The notes below the pieces were generated by a model. It was not told where the DNA came from and did not search any database. It worked only from the letters and a program-made list of their open reading frames with translations. A program made the position numbers and the translations under genes. Below are positions 9,102 through 18,238 of a DNA stretch of 64,000 bases, piece by piece (within the stretch, counting starts at the first letter, position 1; each line of letters begins with the position of its first letter). Origin of the DNA: Terasakiella magnetica (GTDB lineage Bacteria > Pseudomonadota > Alphaproteobacteria > Rhodospirillales > Magnetospirillaceae). Location: contig CACVCF010000146.1 of assembly GCA_902729415.1 (NCBI GenBank), positions 1 through 64,000 of the forward strand. The letters run 5' to 3'.

Positions 9102-10083
9102 GATCGTCTTTCCACCACCGGCCCAGAGAGTCCAGCCCCTCGGCCAGGGATTGGTGCGGGCTCCACCCCAGGTCGCGCCGGGCGGCGCCGATGTCCAAGG
9201 TCTGGTCATAGGCCAGCAGGGCCAGGGAATAGGCGGTGACAGGGGGCTCCCAGCCGCCGGTCAGCCGCGCCACCGCCTCCAGACCGCGGGCCAGGGCCAA
9301 GGCGGGGGCAAGCGGCACCGGGCGCAGCCGGGCCGTCAGCCCCATGGCGGTCAGGGCGTCTTGGATCAATGCAGCCACTGTCACCGGCGCGCCGTTGCTG
9401 ATGTTGTAGGCCTTGCCCGAAACCGAGGACGGCGCCAGGGCGGCGGCCAGCAGGGCATCGACCACGTTCTCGACGCAAGATACATCCACCAGGGCCGTGC
9501 CGCCGCCGGGCAGCGGCACCACGCCACGCCGGGCGATGCGGGCCAGCCGGGGCGCCAGGGCCTGATCCCACGGCCCCAGGATGCCGCGAGGGCGCAAGAT
9601 AACGCAGTCCTGCCCTTGGGCTGCGGCCTCGCGCGCCAGGGTCTCGGCCTTGCGCTTGCTGGCGGCATAGGCATTGACCGGGCGGGCGGGCAGTCCCGCG
9701 TCTTCTCGGATCTGGCGGCCATGGCGGAAGTCGAAATAGATCGAAGGGGTCGAGACCACCACCACCCGCCGCACCCCTGCCCGCCGCGCCGCCGCCAGCA
9801 CATGGGCGGTGCCGGTGACATTGGCGGTCTCGAAGGCCTTGGGCGATCCCCACGGCGACGACAGGGCGGCGCAGTGAAACACCACGTCGTGGCCGCGCAT
9901 GGCCTCGGCCATGGCATCCGGATCGGCGAGGTCGAGGCACATAAAGCGTACGCCCAAGGCCTCCAGCCACGCTCCCGCCCGGACATTGCGGCCCATGCCG
10001 GTGGCGGCAATGCTGTTTTGCGCCAGACGCTGGCACAAATTGCGGCCCAGTCCGCCGGTGGCGCCGGTGATGAAGGCTTTCAC
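9088..10083 (-). CDS. OleD-like NAD(P)-dependent SDR/epimerase-family reductase
   Basis: 331 aa, GTG start at 10083. The extended short-chain dehydrogenase layout is clear: FITGATGGLGRNL nucleotide site at the N-terminus, HCAALSSPWGSPKAFE, NVTGTAHVL, VVVVSTPSIYF and the catalytic Tyr-Lys in NAYAASKRKAE. The WG after the AA motif together with STPSIxF is the pattern of OleD/3beta-HSD-like reductases, which reduce beta-keto acids in olefin and beta-lactone pathways. It follows the KASIII gene by 2 bp. Reduction of the condensed beta-keto product is the natural guess. Confidence 0.87.
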   Translation of the reverse strand: MKAFITGATGGLGRNLCQRLAQNSIAATGMGRNVRAGAWLEALGVRFMCLDLADPDAMAEAMRGHDVVFHCAALSSPWGSPKAFETANVTGTAHVLAAARRAGVRRVVVVSTPSIYFDFRHGRQIREDAGLPARPVNAYAASKRKAETLAREAAAQGQDCVILRPRGILGPWDQALAPRLARIARRGVVPLPGGGTALVDVSCVENVVDALLAAALAPSSVSGKAYNISNGAPVTVAALIQDALTAMGLTARLRPVPLAPALALARGLEAVARLTGGWEPPVTAYSLALLAYDQTLDIGAARRDLGWSPHQSLAEGLDSLGRWWKDDHGSD

Positions 10084-10085
10084 GG

Positions 10086-11087
10086 TCAGTACCTCAGCAC
10101 CATGCCGCCCAGCGTGATGCCGGCGGCGGTTCCCAGCAGCAAGGCGGTGTCGCCGCGCCGCAGGCGGCCCGAGCGGACGGCATGGTCGAGGGCGCTGGGT
10201 AACGAAGCCGCGACCTGATTGCCGGATTGGGAGAAAATATCGACAAGCTTGTCCCTGGGCACGCCTGACAGGCGGCGCAGATGATCCAAAGCCCCGGCAC
10301 TGGCCTGATGGGGGATGATGGCGGCGATCTGCTCCAGACTTAGCCTGGCTTTGGCCAACAGGGTCTTGAGGAAGCGGGGAAAGTGGCGTGCCGCCAGACG
10401 ATAGGCGCCGCCGCCGTCCATCTGGAATATGGCTCCGGCCTGGGTCGCGGCCGGGTCGTGGCGTAAATCCACCGCTGTGCCGCCAGCGCGGATTTCACAC
10501 AATCTGGCGCCGTCGCTGTAGGTCTCGAAGGCGGCGGCGAGAATGCCCGACGGCGCGTGCTCGTCCCGCTCCAGCAAGACGGCGGCGGCGCCATCACCGA
10601 AATTGCCGCAGATATCGATGTCCGACCAGTCCAGCGCCCGCGACGGCATTTCGGCCGATACGATCAGCACCCGCCGATAGCGTCCGGCGGCGACGGCATA
10701 GGATATGGTATCGAGCGCGGCCAGGAAACTCAGGCAGGTGGCATTGATGTCCAGCACCGGGGTGCCGCGCTTGGCCAATCCCAGATGCTGTTGCACCAAG
10801 ACGGCCTGGGTGGGAATCCATTGTTCCATCACCGCGCTGGCCGACACCACCAGATCAAGCTCCTCGGGCCGCCATCCGGCGGTATCCAGGGCGATGCGGG
10901 CGGCGGCGGCGGCCATGAGGCTGGGATTGCCGTCGGTGGCGAAGTGGCGCTGGCGGATGCCGAGGCGCTGTTCGCAGGTTCCTGGCGCCAATCCGGCCCG
11001 CTGATCGATGACGGTGGACAAAATGGGGGCACCAGGGCGCCACGCCCCGGTGGCGGCGATGCGTAATCCGGTCTGGGTCTGAATCAT
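10086..11087 (-). CDS. 3-oxoacyl-ACP synthase III (KASIII/OleA-like) family condensing enzyme
   Basis: 333 aa starting MIQTQTGLRIAATGAW; the start at 11087 overlaps the upstream stop as ATGA. The full Claisen-condensing triad is present: Cys118 in DINATCLSFLAALD, His260 in IIPHQAS and Asn290 in QSGNQVAASLPSAL, with GDGAAAVLL before it. The fold is the KASIII/OleA thiolase type. It should carry out acyl-thioester condensation. Whether it uses malonyl-ACP or a second acyl-CoA (OleA-style head-to-head) cannot be told from sequence alone. Confidence 0.9.
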   Translation of the reverse strand: MIQTQTGLRIAATGAWRPGAPILSTVIDQRAGLAPGTCEQRLGIRQRHFATDGNPSLMAAAAARIALDTAGWRPEELDLVVSASAVMEQWIPTQAVLVQQHLGLAKRGTPVLDINATCLSFLAALDTISYAVAAGRYRRVLIVSAEMPSRALDWSDIDICGNFGDGAAAVLLERDEHAPSGILAAAFETYSDGARLCEIRAGGTAVDLRHDPAATQAGAIFQMDGGGAYRLAARHFPRFLKTLLAKARLSLEQIAAIIPHQASAGALDHLRRLSGVPRDKLVDIFSQSGNQVAASLPSALDHAVRSGRLRRGDTALLLGTAAGITLGGMVLRY

Positions 11088-12265
11088 GCTTCGCTCCTGA
11101 CCCAGGCCCGCATTTCTCCTGATGCCGGGATCATGGCGACCCATTGGGCGGTCTCGCAGTTCCAGATCGGGCGGCGGATGAAAACCGCGCGCAGGACCGC
11201 CTCCAGGTCGAAGCCCCGGTTACCGCCATAGGCGGTTCCCAACGCCTCTCTGATCAGGGCTTTGCGCGCCACCGAGGTCTCCAGGATGGTGTGGGCATCC
11301 CAGGCGGGATCGCCCCACGGCGACGCGGCGGCCTGGGGGCGGTTATGGCGGGCGAAGGGGCCGGACGGATCGAAATGGTTGGTCTGGATCATGAAATCAC
11401 CCTCGCCCAGGGCGATGGCATGGCAGGGGCCGTGATCGTCCCAGGCGGCCCCGAACTCGAAGATGGCGGCCTCCCCCTTGGCAATGCCGCACAGGCTGAT
11501 GAACACCGGAGCGCCAGGATTCCAGGCTGCGATCACCCGGTGGGCGTCGTGGTAGCTGGTCACGGCCGAGGCCATCAACTGGCGGATCAGGAAGGTGGGA
11601 TCGGCATTGAGCGAGAACGAGGTTCCGGTCCACGGCGCGAAATTGATGGCGACGGAAAAGCCCGGCTTTACCGCCGTCAGTATTCCCACCATGCCCAAGA
11701 TACCGGCGGCGGAAAAGGCGACGGCGCCATCCTTGCGGGTTCCGGCATAAAGGCGGGTGGCCTGGGCGATGGCTCCGGCCGAGGGCCAGTCGAGGCTGCG
11801 GAAATGCAGCATGCGCTGGTGTGTTTCATCCCACGCCATCACGGTGGAGCAGCCGGCATGGGCCAGGGTGTAAAGCCGCTGCAACCCCGCCATATCGGAT
11901 TTGGCCACCGGCTCCGACCCCAGCAGCGCGGCGAAATGATCGCTTTCCGCCATATAGAAGCCGAAGGGTTTGTAGATGGCGTGGTAGGCGAATTTGGTGG
12001 CGATATTCCAGCCTGCCGACCACGACGGCTTGCGGTGGACATCGGCCATCACCGCCCGCACCAGACTCCGCATGGCGTCCAGATCCTGGGGCCGGGCGAC
12101 GTCGGCCCATAGGGCGGCGGGCTCGGCCTCGTCGAGGAATATCCGCCGGGTCTCGCCGAGGGCGACCGGCCTGGCGGTCCGACAGTCCAGGGCGGCCAGG
12201 GCCTTTCCCGCCGGAAAGGCGGCCAGCAGGCCTGCCAGGACGGAGCGGCGGCTGATCTCAAGCAT
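11084..12265 (-). CDS. Tat-exported acid ceramidase/NAAA-like Ntn hydrolase
   Basis: 393 aa. The N-terminus ISRRSVLAGLLAAFPAG followed by KALA is a twin-arginine signal, so the protein is probably exported folded to the periplasm. Cys139 in HAGCSTVMAWDETHQRML, followed by HFRSLDWPSAG, matches the self-processing site of the acid ceramidase/N-acylethanolamine amidase family (Cys becomes the N-terminal nucleophile; the downstream Arg-x-x-Asp is conserved). Such enzymes cleave, or run in reverse to make, fatty-acid amides. The start overlaps the ligase stop by 8 bp. An amide lipid as substrate is inference. Confidence 0.8.
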   Translation of the reverse strand: MLEISRRSVLAGLLAAFPAGKALAALDCRTARPVALGETRRIFLDEAEPAALWADVARPQDLDAMRSLVRAVMADVHRKPSWSAGWNIATKFAYHAIYKPFGFYMAESDHFAALLGSEPVAKSDMAGLQRLYTLAHAGCSTVMAWDETHQRMLHFRSLDWPSAGAIAQATRLYAGTRKDGAVAFSAAGILGMVGILTAVKPGFSVAINFAPWTGTSFSLNADPTFLIRQLMASAVTSYHDAHRVIAAWNPGAPVFISLCGIAKGEAAIFEFGAAWDDHGPCHAIALGEGDFMIQTNHFDPSGPFARHNRPQAAASPWGDPAWDAHTILETSVARKALIREALGTAYGGNRGFDLEAVLRAVFIRRPIWNCETAQWVAMIPASGEMRAWVRSEA

Positions 12266-15200
12266 GACGAGTCTCCTCCACCAGCTTTTTCACTCCGACA
12301 TAATCGGTCTTGCCGGTGGCCAATAACGGTATCTTGTCCACTGGAAGCACGGTGCGCGGCACCAGAAGCTCGGCCAAGCCCTTGGCGCGGAAATGGGCCA
12401 GCAGATCGGCGCGGCTGGCCCCGGCGCGCTCGGTCACCAGCACCAGCTGTTCGCCCTTCCTGTCGTCGGGCACGGCGACGACCGCATGGGCGATGCCGGG
12501 CCACAACTCGGCTACGGTGTTTTCGACACTGCCCAGCGAGACCATTTCGCCCGCGATCTTGGCGAAGCGTTTGGCGCGGCCCTTGATGCTGACATAACCC
12601 AGCGCGTCGATGATGACGATGTCGCCGGTGTCGTACCAGCCGTCTTCGGGCGGTTGCAGCACGCCGGGCTGTTCGATGCGGAGATAGCCTTTCATGATGT
12701 TGGGGCCGTGGACCCACAGACGGCCGCCCTCTTCGATGCCCGGTACCGGCTCCAGCCGATGGAGGATGCCGGGCAGCAGGCGGCCGACGCTGCCCGCCTT
12801 GCAATGCATGGGGGTGTTGACCGCCAGTACCGGCGCGGTCTCGGTGGCGCCATAGCCTTCCAGGATGCGGATGCCGAACTTGTCCATCCATACCCGGCGG
12901 GTCTCGTCCTTGACCTTCTCGGCTCCGGCGAAGACATAGCGCACCGAGTAGAAATCATAGGCGGCGGCGACACGGGCATAGCCCGACAAGAAGGTATCGG
13001 TGCCGAACAGGATGGTGGCATTGGTGTCGTAGACCATCTCGGGCACGATGCGGTAATGCAGCGGACTGGGATAGAGAAAGACCTTGATGCCGTTCAGCAC
13101 CGGCAGCAGTAATCCCCCCGTCAGGCCGAAGGAGTGAAATACCGGCAGGGCGTTGAATACCACGTCTTGCGAACTGAAAGGCACGCAGGCGGCCATCTGG
13201 GCACAATTGGCCAAAAGGTTGGCGTGGCTGAGAACCACGCCCTTGGGCGTGCCTTCCGAGCCCGAGGTGAACAAGATCACCGCCGCGTCGCCGGGTGCGG
13301 CGGTCTCTTTGCGGTCCAGCTTGGCGGCGATCATGGCCCGCAGCTTGGCTCCGGGACCGATGGCGGCGCCGATGTCTTCCAAGTAAAGCAGGCGCAGCCT
13401 GGCCGCCAGCGCCTCTGCCATGGCGCCGAGACGGGCCTGTTCGATGAACCGGCGCGAGGTGATCACCGTTGTGATGCAGGCCGCGTCGCAGGCCGACAGC
13501 ACATTGCCGGGGCCGGTGGAAAAGTTGAGCATGGCGGGAACACGGGCTATGGCCTGCAAGGCGAAGAACGAGACTGCCGTGGCATTGGCATTGGGCAGCA
13601 GCAGGCCGATTGCTTCTCCGGCCCGAGTTCCCTTGGAGAATTCCCGGCCCAGGGCAAAGCTTCCTGCCAGCAGGCGGCCATAGCTCAGGGGCTTGCGGTT
13701 GATGTCCTCGAGCGCCGGGGCCGACGCGCCATGACGGTGGGCGGCCTGACACAGGGCCTGGAACAGGGTCAGATCGCGCTCGGAGGTCTCGAACATCATT
13801 CCCGACATGACGTCGTAGAGGGCGGCGCCGATGCGCTGGCGCCGCGCCCGGCCCTTGATCTCTTCTGGCACCTCGAACCGCCGGGGGGCCAGGATGGTGA
13901 TGTGAATGCGCGGGAACCACTGGCGCCGGACCTTACCTTTCAGGCGTGAGAACGGCGTGTACTGGGCGCCGTCGATGCGGATGGGCACTACCGGGGCCTG
14001 GGCACGGTCGGCGATCATGCCGGGGCCTTCATAGATCTTCATCAGCGCCCCGGTGACCGTGATGCGGCCTTCGGGGAAGATCACCAGGGTGCGGCCCTCG
14101 CGCACGGCGCGGATCAGGCCCTTGGTGGACATGGGGTTGGTGGGGTCGAGGGGATAGGCATCGACCACGCTGAGGAAGGGTTTGATCCACCACGCCTTGG
14201 CGACAAAGGTGTTGATGGCGAAGGTGGGCTTGCCCGGCAGGAAGGCGGCCATCAGCACCGCATCGAGGAAGGAGACATGGTTGACCACGATAACCGCTTT
14301 GTCGCCCGCCTCGACCAGATGCTCCAGCCCGTCGATCCTGACCTTGTAGGCCAACCGCAGCACCGCCCTGAACACGCCTTTCAGTACCGCGTCGGGCAAC
14401 AGGCCGCAGATATAGACCGCTACCGCCAGATTGGCCGCGGCCTGAACCAGGAAGACCTGGGGTACGCTAAAGCCCGCTCCCAGCATGAGCGCGCCCGCCA
14501 CCGCCGAGATCACCATGAACAGCGAGTTGATGATGTTGTTGGCGGCGATGGTCCGGGCGCGGGCGGTTTCGTCGCAGCGGCTTTGCAAGATGGTATAAAG
14601 CGGCACGATATAAAGACCACCGCACATGGCGATCAGCAGCAGGTCGGCCAGAATCCGCCAATTGCCGGGATGGCTGAGGAAAAGGCCAAGCCCCGCCAGC
14701 TCAAGCCCGTCGGGACGGAGGCCGCTGCTGGCAAAATAAAGGTCAAAGGAAAACAGGGTCATGCCCAGGGCGGCGAAGGGGACGTGGCGGGCGGAAATCT
14801 CGCCGTCGAGCAGCCGTCCGCACAGCACCGAGCCCAGACCGACGCCCACCGAGAACACGGTCAGCATCAAGGTGACCACGTGCTGGTCGGCGCCCAGCAC
14901 ATCCTTGGCGAAGGCGGGAAACTGGGCCAGGAAGGTGGCCCCCATCAGCCAGAACCAGGAAATGCCCAGCACCGACAAGAACAGGTCACGCCGGGCCCGG
15001 ATCAGGCCCATGACCTCCCAGGTCTCGGTGAAGATATTGGCGGTCAGGCGGATGTCGGGATTGCCGGGGCGGCCTTTGGGCAGGGCCAGACTGGCGGCAA
15101 AGCCGCCGATGGCCAGAACCAGGAGCAGGACGGAGACCATCTCCACTCCCCGCTCGGTCAGGATCAGAACACCCCCGGCCACGGTGCCCAGCAGGATGGC

Positions 15201-15668
15201 GATAAAGGTCCCGCCCTCGATCAGGGCATTGCCGCCCACCAGTTCGGTTGGCTTCAGAGACTCGGGCAGGATGGCGTATTTCAAGGGGCCGAAGAAGGTG
15301 GCCTGTACCCCGAACAGGCACAGCACCGCCAGCATGGCCCCGACATGGGCGCCCGCCAGCGACCATATCCCCAAGGCGGCCACAGCGATCTCGGCGGCTT
15401 TGACCAGCTTGATCAAGCCGCTTTTCTCGAAGCGGTCCGAGAGTTGTCCGGCGCTGGCCGACAGCAGAAAGAACGGCAGGATGAACAGCCCCGCCGCCGC
15501 CGTTACCAGGATCTGCGGCGCGATACCGGTGGCTTCGCCCAGGCGGTAGACGATCAGGATGGCCAGGGCGTTCTTGAACACGTTGTCGTTGGCCGCCCCC
15601 AGGAATTGGGCCACGAACAGGGGCAGGAAGCGGCGGCAGCGCAGCAGGTGAAAGGATCCGTCATGCAT
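12258..15668 (-). CDS. Aas-like fusion: MFS lysophospholipid transporter + PlsC acyltransferase + AMP-dependent acyl ligase
   Basis: 1136 aa from MHDGSFHLLRCRRFLPLF. Residues ~1-425 are an MFS transporter (LplT-like, many membrane helices). Residues ~440-620 are a PlsC acyltransferase with NHVSFLD (463-469) and FPEGRI (531-536). The rest is an acyl-adenylate enzyme with ILFTSGSEGTPKG, GYGATETAPVLAVNT and DTGDI. The three-domain type imports, re-acylates and activates acyl chains at the inner membrane. The start is chosen from the overlap with tetR (15661-15668). Here it is embedded in a dedicated operon, so it may feed or anchor the operon product rather than only recycle lysolipids. Confidence 0.92.
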   Translation of the reverse strand: MHDGSFHLLRCRRFLPLFVAQFLGAANDNVFKNALAILIVYRLGEATGIAPQILVTAAAGLFILPFFLLSASAGQLSDRFEKSGLIKLVKAAEIAVAALGIWSLAGAHVGAMLAVLCLFGVQATFFGPLKYAILPESLKPTELVGGNALIEGGTFIAILLGTVAGGVLILTERGVEMVSVLLLVLAIGGFAASLALPKGRPGNPDIRLTANIFTETWEVMGLIRARRDLFLSVLGISWFWLMGATFLAQFPAFAKDVLGADQHVVTLMLTVFSVGVGLGSVLCGRLLDGEISARHVPFAALGMTLFSFDLYFASSGLRPDGLELAGLGLFLSHPGNWRILADLLLIAMCGGLYIVPLYTILQSRCDETARARTIAANNIINSLFMVISAVAGALMLGAGFSVPQVFLVQAAANLAVAVYICGLLPDAVLKGVFRAVLRLAYKVRIDGLEHLVEAGDKAVIVVNHVSFLDAVLMAAFLPGKPTFAINTFVAKAWWIKPFLSVVDAYPLDPTNPMSTKGLIRAVREGRTLVIFPEGRITVTGALMKIYEGPGMIADRAQAPVVPIRIDGAQYTPFSRLKGKVRRQWFPRIHITILAPRRFEVPEEIKGRARRQRIGAALYDVMSGMMFETSERDLTLFQALCQAAHRHGASAPALEDINRKPLSYGRLLAGSFALGREFSKGTRAGEAIGLLLPNANATAVSFFALQAIARVPAMLNFSTGPGNVLSACDAACITTVITSRRFIEQARLGAMAEALAARLRLLYLEDIGAAIGPGAKLRAMIAAKLDRKETAAPGDAAVILFTSGSEGTPKGVVLSHANLLANCAQMAACVPFSSQDVVFNALPVFHSFGLTGGLLLPVLNGIKVFLYPSPLHYRIVPEMVYDTNATILFGTDTFLSGYARVAAAYDFYSVRYVFAGAEKVKDETRRVWMDKFGIRILEGYGATETAPVLAVNTPMHCKAGSVGRLLPGILHRLEPVPGIEEGGRLWVHGPNIMKGYLRIEQPGVLQPPEDGWYDTGDIVIIDALGYVSIKGRAKRFAKIAGEMVSLGSVENTVAELWPGIAHAVVAVPDDRKGEQLVLVTERAGASRADLLAHFRAKGLAELLVPRTVLPVDKIPLLATGKTDYVGVKKLVEETRHA

Positions 15669-16239
15669 GATGGTCACTCCCCAGCGCCTTGAGGCAGGCG
15701 GTGGCGATGGTTTCGGCATATTGGGAAAAAGGCGGTTCGACCCGGCCATAGACCAGGCCGATAGCCGGTTGCAACAGCAGCCCCAGCACCATGGTCGCGG
15801 CCAGCCCGGTGGGTTGGGCGGGGATTTCCCCCCGGCCGATGGCCGTGGCGATGATTGTCTGCACCACTTCGACCGGATTGTCGGAATCATTGGTGATGCG
15901 GGGCAGGGCCTGATGCTGGGCCAGCATCAGAAAGCGGAACAACACCGGCTCGGCATCAAAAAAGCGGCAGAATTCGGCGACGATGGCCGCCAGTTTGGCG
16001 GCAAAAGTTTCGCACTTGCTCGCTCTGGCCGTCAGCCGATGGGCAAAGGTGGCGTAATGGGTGGAGAACAGATCCCACACCAGGGCATCCTTGGATTCGT
16101 AGTGACGGTAAAGGGTGCCCTCGGCGATGCCCGCGGCCTGGGCCAGATCGCGGGTGGTGGTGCCGCCGACCCCCCGGTCCACGAATAGCCGCAGGGCCTC
16201 GTGCTGGATTTTCCGTCTGGTTTCGCTGGCGTCCCGCAT
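15661..16239 (-). CDS. TetR/AcrR family transcriptional regulator of the lipid operon
   Basis: 192 aa with the TetR N-terminal helix-turn-helix: RRKIQHEALRLFVDRG, TTTRDLAQAAGIAEGTLYRHY, ESKDALVWDL. The variable C-terminal ligand domain is hydrophobic and of typical length. It is the first gene of the minus-strand operon and overlaps the Aas-like gene by 8 bp. A symmetrical site lies just upstream (16255-16272), so autoregulation by an acyl-CoA-like ligand is likely. Confidence 0.93.
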   Translation of the reverse strand: MRDASETRRKIQHEALRLFVDRGVGGTTTRDLAQAAGIAEGTLYRHYESKDALVWDLFSTHYATFAHRLTARASKCETFAAKLAAIVAEFCRFFDAEPVLFRFLMLAQHQALPRITNDSDNPVEVVQTIIATAIGRGEIPAQPTGLAATMVLGLLLQPAIGLVYGRVEPPFSQYAETIATACLKALGSDHHA

Positions 16240-16254
16240 AACCGCTTCTCTGTG

Positions 16255-16272
16255 AGTGAGTGATTGCTCACT
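16255..16272. promoter_or_regulatory. Probable TetR operator upstream of the lipid operon
   Basis: AGTGAG (16255-16260), six bases, CTCACT (16267-16272): a perfect 6+6 inverted repeat, 15 bp before the tetR start. TGAGTGA-type arms are common in operators of TetR-family lipid regulators. Binding is inferred from position and symmetry. Confidence 0.6.
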
Positions 16273-16308
16273 TTGCGGCCAAATGATCTTTTCGTCAAGG
16301 GGAAGGGA

Positions 16309-18174
16309 TCAGGCCCGCGCCATCACCCGGTTGCGGCCGCTGTTCTTGGCATCGTAAAGGGCGGCGTCGGCCCGGCGCAGGGTGATGTCGATGGTGGCGT
16401 CCTCATCGCGGACCTGGGTGACGCCAAAGCTGGCGGTCAGGGTGAAGGTGCCGGTTTCGGTGTCGATACAAAGGGCGCCAACCCGCTCAAGCAGCCGCTT
16501 GGCCACCTCAGTGGCGGCGGGAAGCTCGGTTTCCGGCAAGAGAATGGCGAATTCCTCGCCTCCCATGCGCCCGATGACATCGTTATCACGCAGTATGGCG
16601 GCACAGGTATCCACCACCGCCCGGATGGTATCGTCGCCGATACCGTGGCCATAGCGGTCGTTGATCTGCTTGAAATGGTCGATGTCGAAGGTGATGACGC
16701 TGACCGGGCGGTCGTGGCGGTGGACGCGGACCATCTCGGATTCGGCGATGGCGAGGAAGTGGCGGCGGTTGCCCACATTGGTCAGGGGGTCGGTGGTCGC
16801 CAACCGCCATAATTCGTGCTGCATGTTCTCGCGGTCGGTGACATCGATCACCGTGGCGACGATGCCCGCGGCCAGGCTGTCGGCGCTTTGATAGCGCGCC
16901 TTGTCGATGACCACCCGGCGTTCATCGCCATTGGCGGCGATCACCGTGGTCTGGTAGGTCTTGGCCCCTCGTCCATCGATGATCTCGCGGTCGGCCGTCA
17001 TGTACTCGTCGGCCAAGTCCTGGGGAAACAGGTCATAGGCGGTTTTGCCGATCAACACATCCTTGGGTGTGCCGAAATAGCGCTCGTAGGCCTTGTTGCA
17101 GGTTATGAAAAGGCCGTTCCTGTCACGGGCGAAAATCGGGATGGGCAGGGTGTCGAACAAGGCATCCTGGAAGGAGAGCTGGTTCCGCAAGGCCTCGTCC
17201 GATTGGGCTTTCCAATAAGATAGCGTCGTAGCGATGGTTGCTGCCGCCAGGGCCAGGCCCAGGATGATGATCGACTGGGTACGTGATCGGGTCCAGGCTC
17301 CGAAAATATCGCTTTCCGGGATGCCGACCGCAGCATAGATGTCGTATCTGTCCAACTTCTTGACCGCGACGATGCGGTCGATACCGTCCACCGGCGACGG
17401 CCTGAAATACCACCCCTCGACGGCGCCGGTGGCGAACAGGCGGTCGAGGGCCTCGGAGGGAATCACCTTTCCGATGCTGCCATCCGAGGCGGGGTGGCGC
17501 ACCAGCAGCCGGTGTTTGGTGTCGCGGAGGGAGATGGCGCTGTCTGGCCCCAGCGACAGGGTCTCGTAGAACTTTTCCAGGTATTCGCTCATGCCGATAT
17601 TGGCGACTACCATGCCGCCGAAGCCGCCGTTGGGGGTGGCGATCCGTCGGGCGATCTGGATGCCCCACTTGTTGGAGATCCGTCCCTTGATGACTTCGGA
17701 GACCACCGGACCGGCCGAGGCCCCCGTCTTAAGTGCCAGGAAATAAGCCCTGTCGCCGAGAAAGCCGCCGGGAGGCGTTCCAACCGTGTTGGCGTAGACA
17801 TAGCCATCGCGGTCGGTCATGGACATGGAGACAATGCCCTGGGCCTTGGCTTGTAGCGATTTCAGCTCGGCTTCCAAGGTGGCGCGCCGGGCTTCGCTCA
17901 GCATCCGTGCCGCCGATTGGTCGGCGGTGCTGGGCAGGCGAACCGCTTGCTCCAGGACAAGATCCGCGCGGTCGAAGGTGGCGGCGGCGTGCTCGGCCAC
18001 AAGGCGGACATAAGAGGTGGTCAGGCGGATGCCGCGATCGGTGGCATCGGTGTGGGATCTATTCAAATCCACGGTGACATGGACGGCCAACAAGGCAATA
18101 GCCGTCCAGATGGCGATGATCGAAACCCGGATTCCCTTGGTTGCCAACGGACCTTGCACCAAACGACGCCTCAT
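16309..18174 (-). CDS. Membrane diguanylate cyclase: periplasmic sensor, PAS and GGDEF
   Basis: 621 aa. A membrane helix at ~17-37 and another at ~295-315 bracket a periplasmic Cache-like sensor (NRSHTDATDRG to GIPESDIFGAW). A PAS domain follows (~330-450; FDTLPIPIFARDRNGLF, KTAYDLFPQDLADEY). The GGDEF domain ends the protein with DPLTNVGNRRHF, FDIDHFKQINDRYGH and the active-site GGEEF in RMGGEEFAILLPE. It should make cyclic di-GMP in response to an external and a redox/ligand PAS signal. It stands alone, transcribed toward the lipid operon. Confidence 0.95.
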   Translation of the reverse strand: MRRRLVQGPLATKGIRVSIIAIWTAIALLAVHVTVDLNRSHTDATDRGIRLTTSYVRLVAEHAAATFDRADLVLEQAVRLPSTADQSAARMLSEARRATLEAELKSLQAKAQGIVSMSMTDRDGYVYANTVGTPPGGFLGDRAYFLALKTGASAGPVVSEVIKGRISNKWGIQIARRIATPNGGFGGMVVANIGMSEYLEKFYETLSLGPDSAISLRDTKHRLLVRHPASDGSIGKVIPSEALDRLFATGAVEGWYFRPSPVDGIDRIVAVKKLDRYDIYAAVGIPESDIFGAWTRSRTQSIIILGLALAAATIATTLSYWKAQSDEALRNQLSFQDALFDTLPIPIFARDRNGLFITCNKAYERYFGTPKDVLIGKTAYDLFPQDLADEYMTADREIIDGRGAKTYQTTVIAANGDERRVVIDKARYQSADSLAAGIVATVIDVTDRENMQHELWRLATTDPLTNVGNRRHFLAIAESEMVRVHRHDRPVSVITFDIDHFKQINDRYGHGIGDDTIRAVVDTCAAILRDNDVIGRMGGEEFAILLPETELPAATEVAKRLLERVGALCIDTETGTFTLTASFGVTQVRDEDATIDITLRRADAALYDAKNSGRNRVMARA

Positions 18175-18238
18175 TCCAGGGGGAACAACCTTTGGTCATA
18201 GCGTAAACCAAAGTCCAGGGTGGGGGAATGCCGCTTGA

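Noticed and set aside
10086-11087. KASIII-like gene as housekeeping fabH
   Set aside because: It is not next to plsX/ihf as alphaproteobacterial fabH usually is, and it sits in a dedicated TetR-controlled operon; the possibility cannot be fully excluded from sequence alone.
14277-15692. 471-aa frame on the plus strand
   Set aside because: Antisense to the Aas-like gene; sequence is the Gly/Gln/His-rich low-complexity pattern typical of the complement of high-GC coding DNA, and the minus-strand protein has clear domains.
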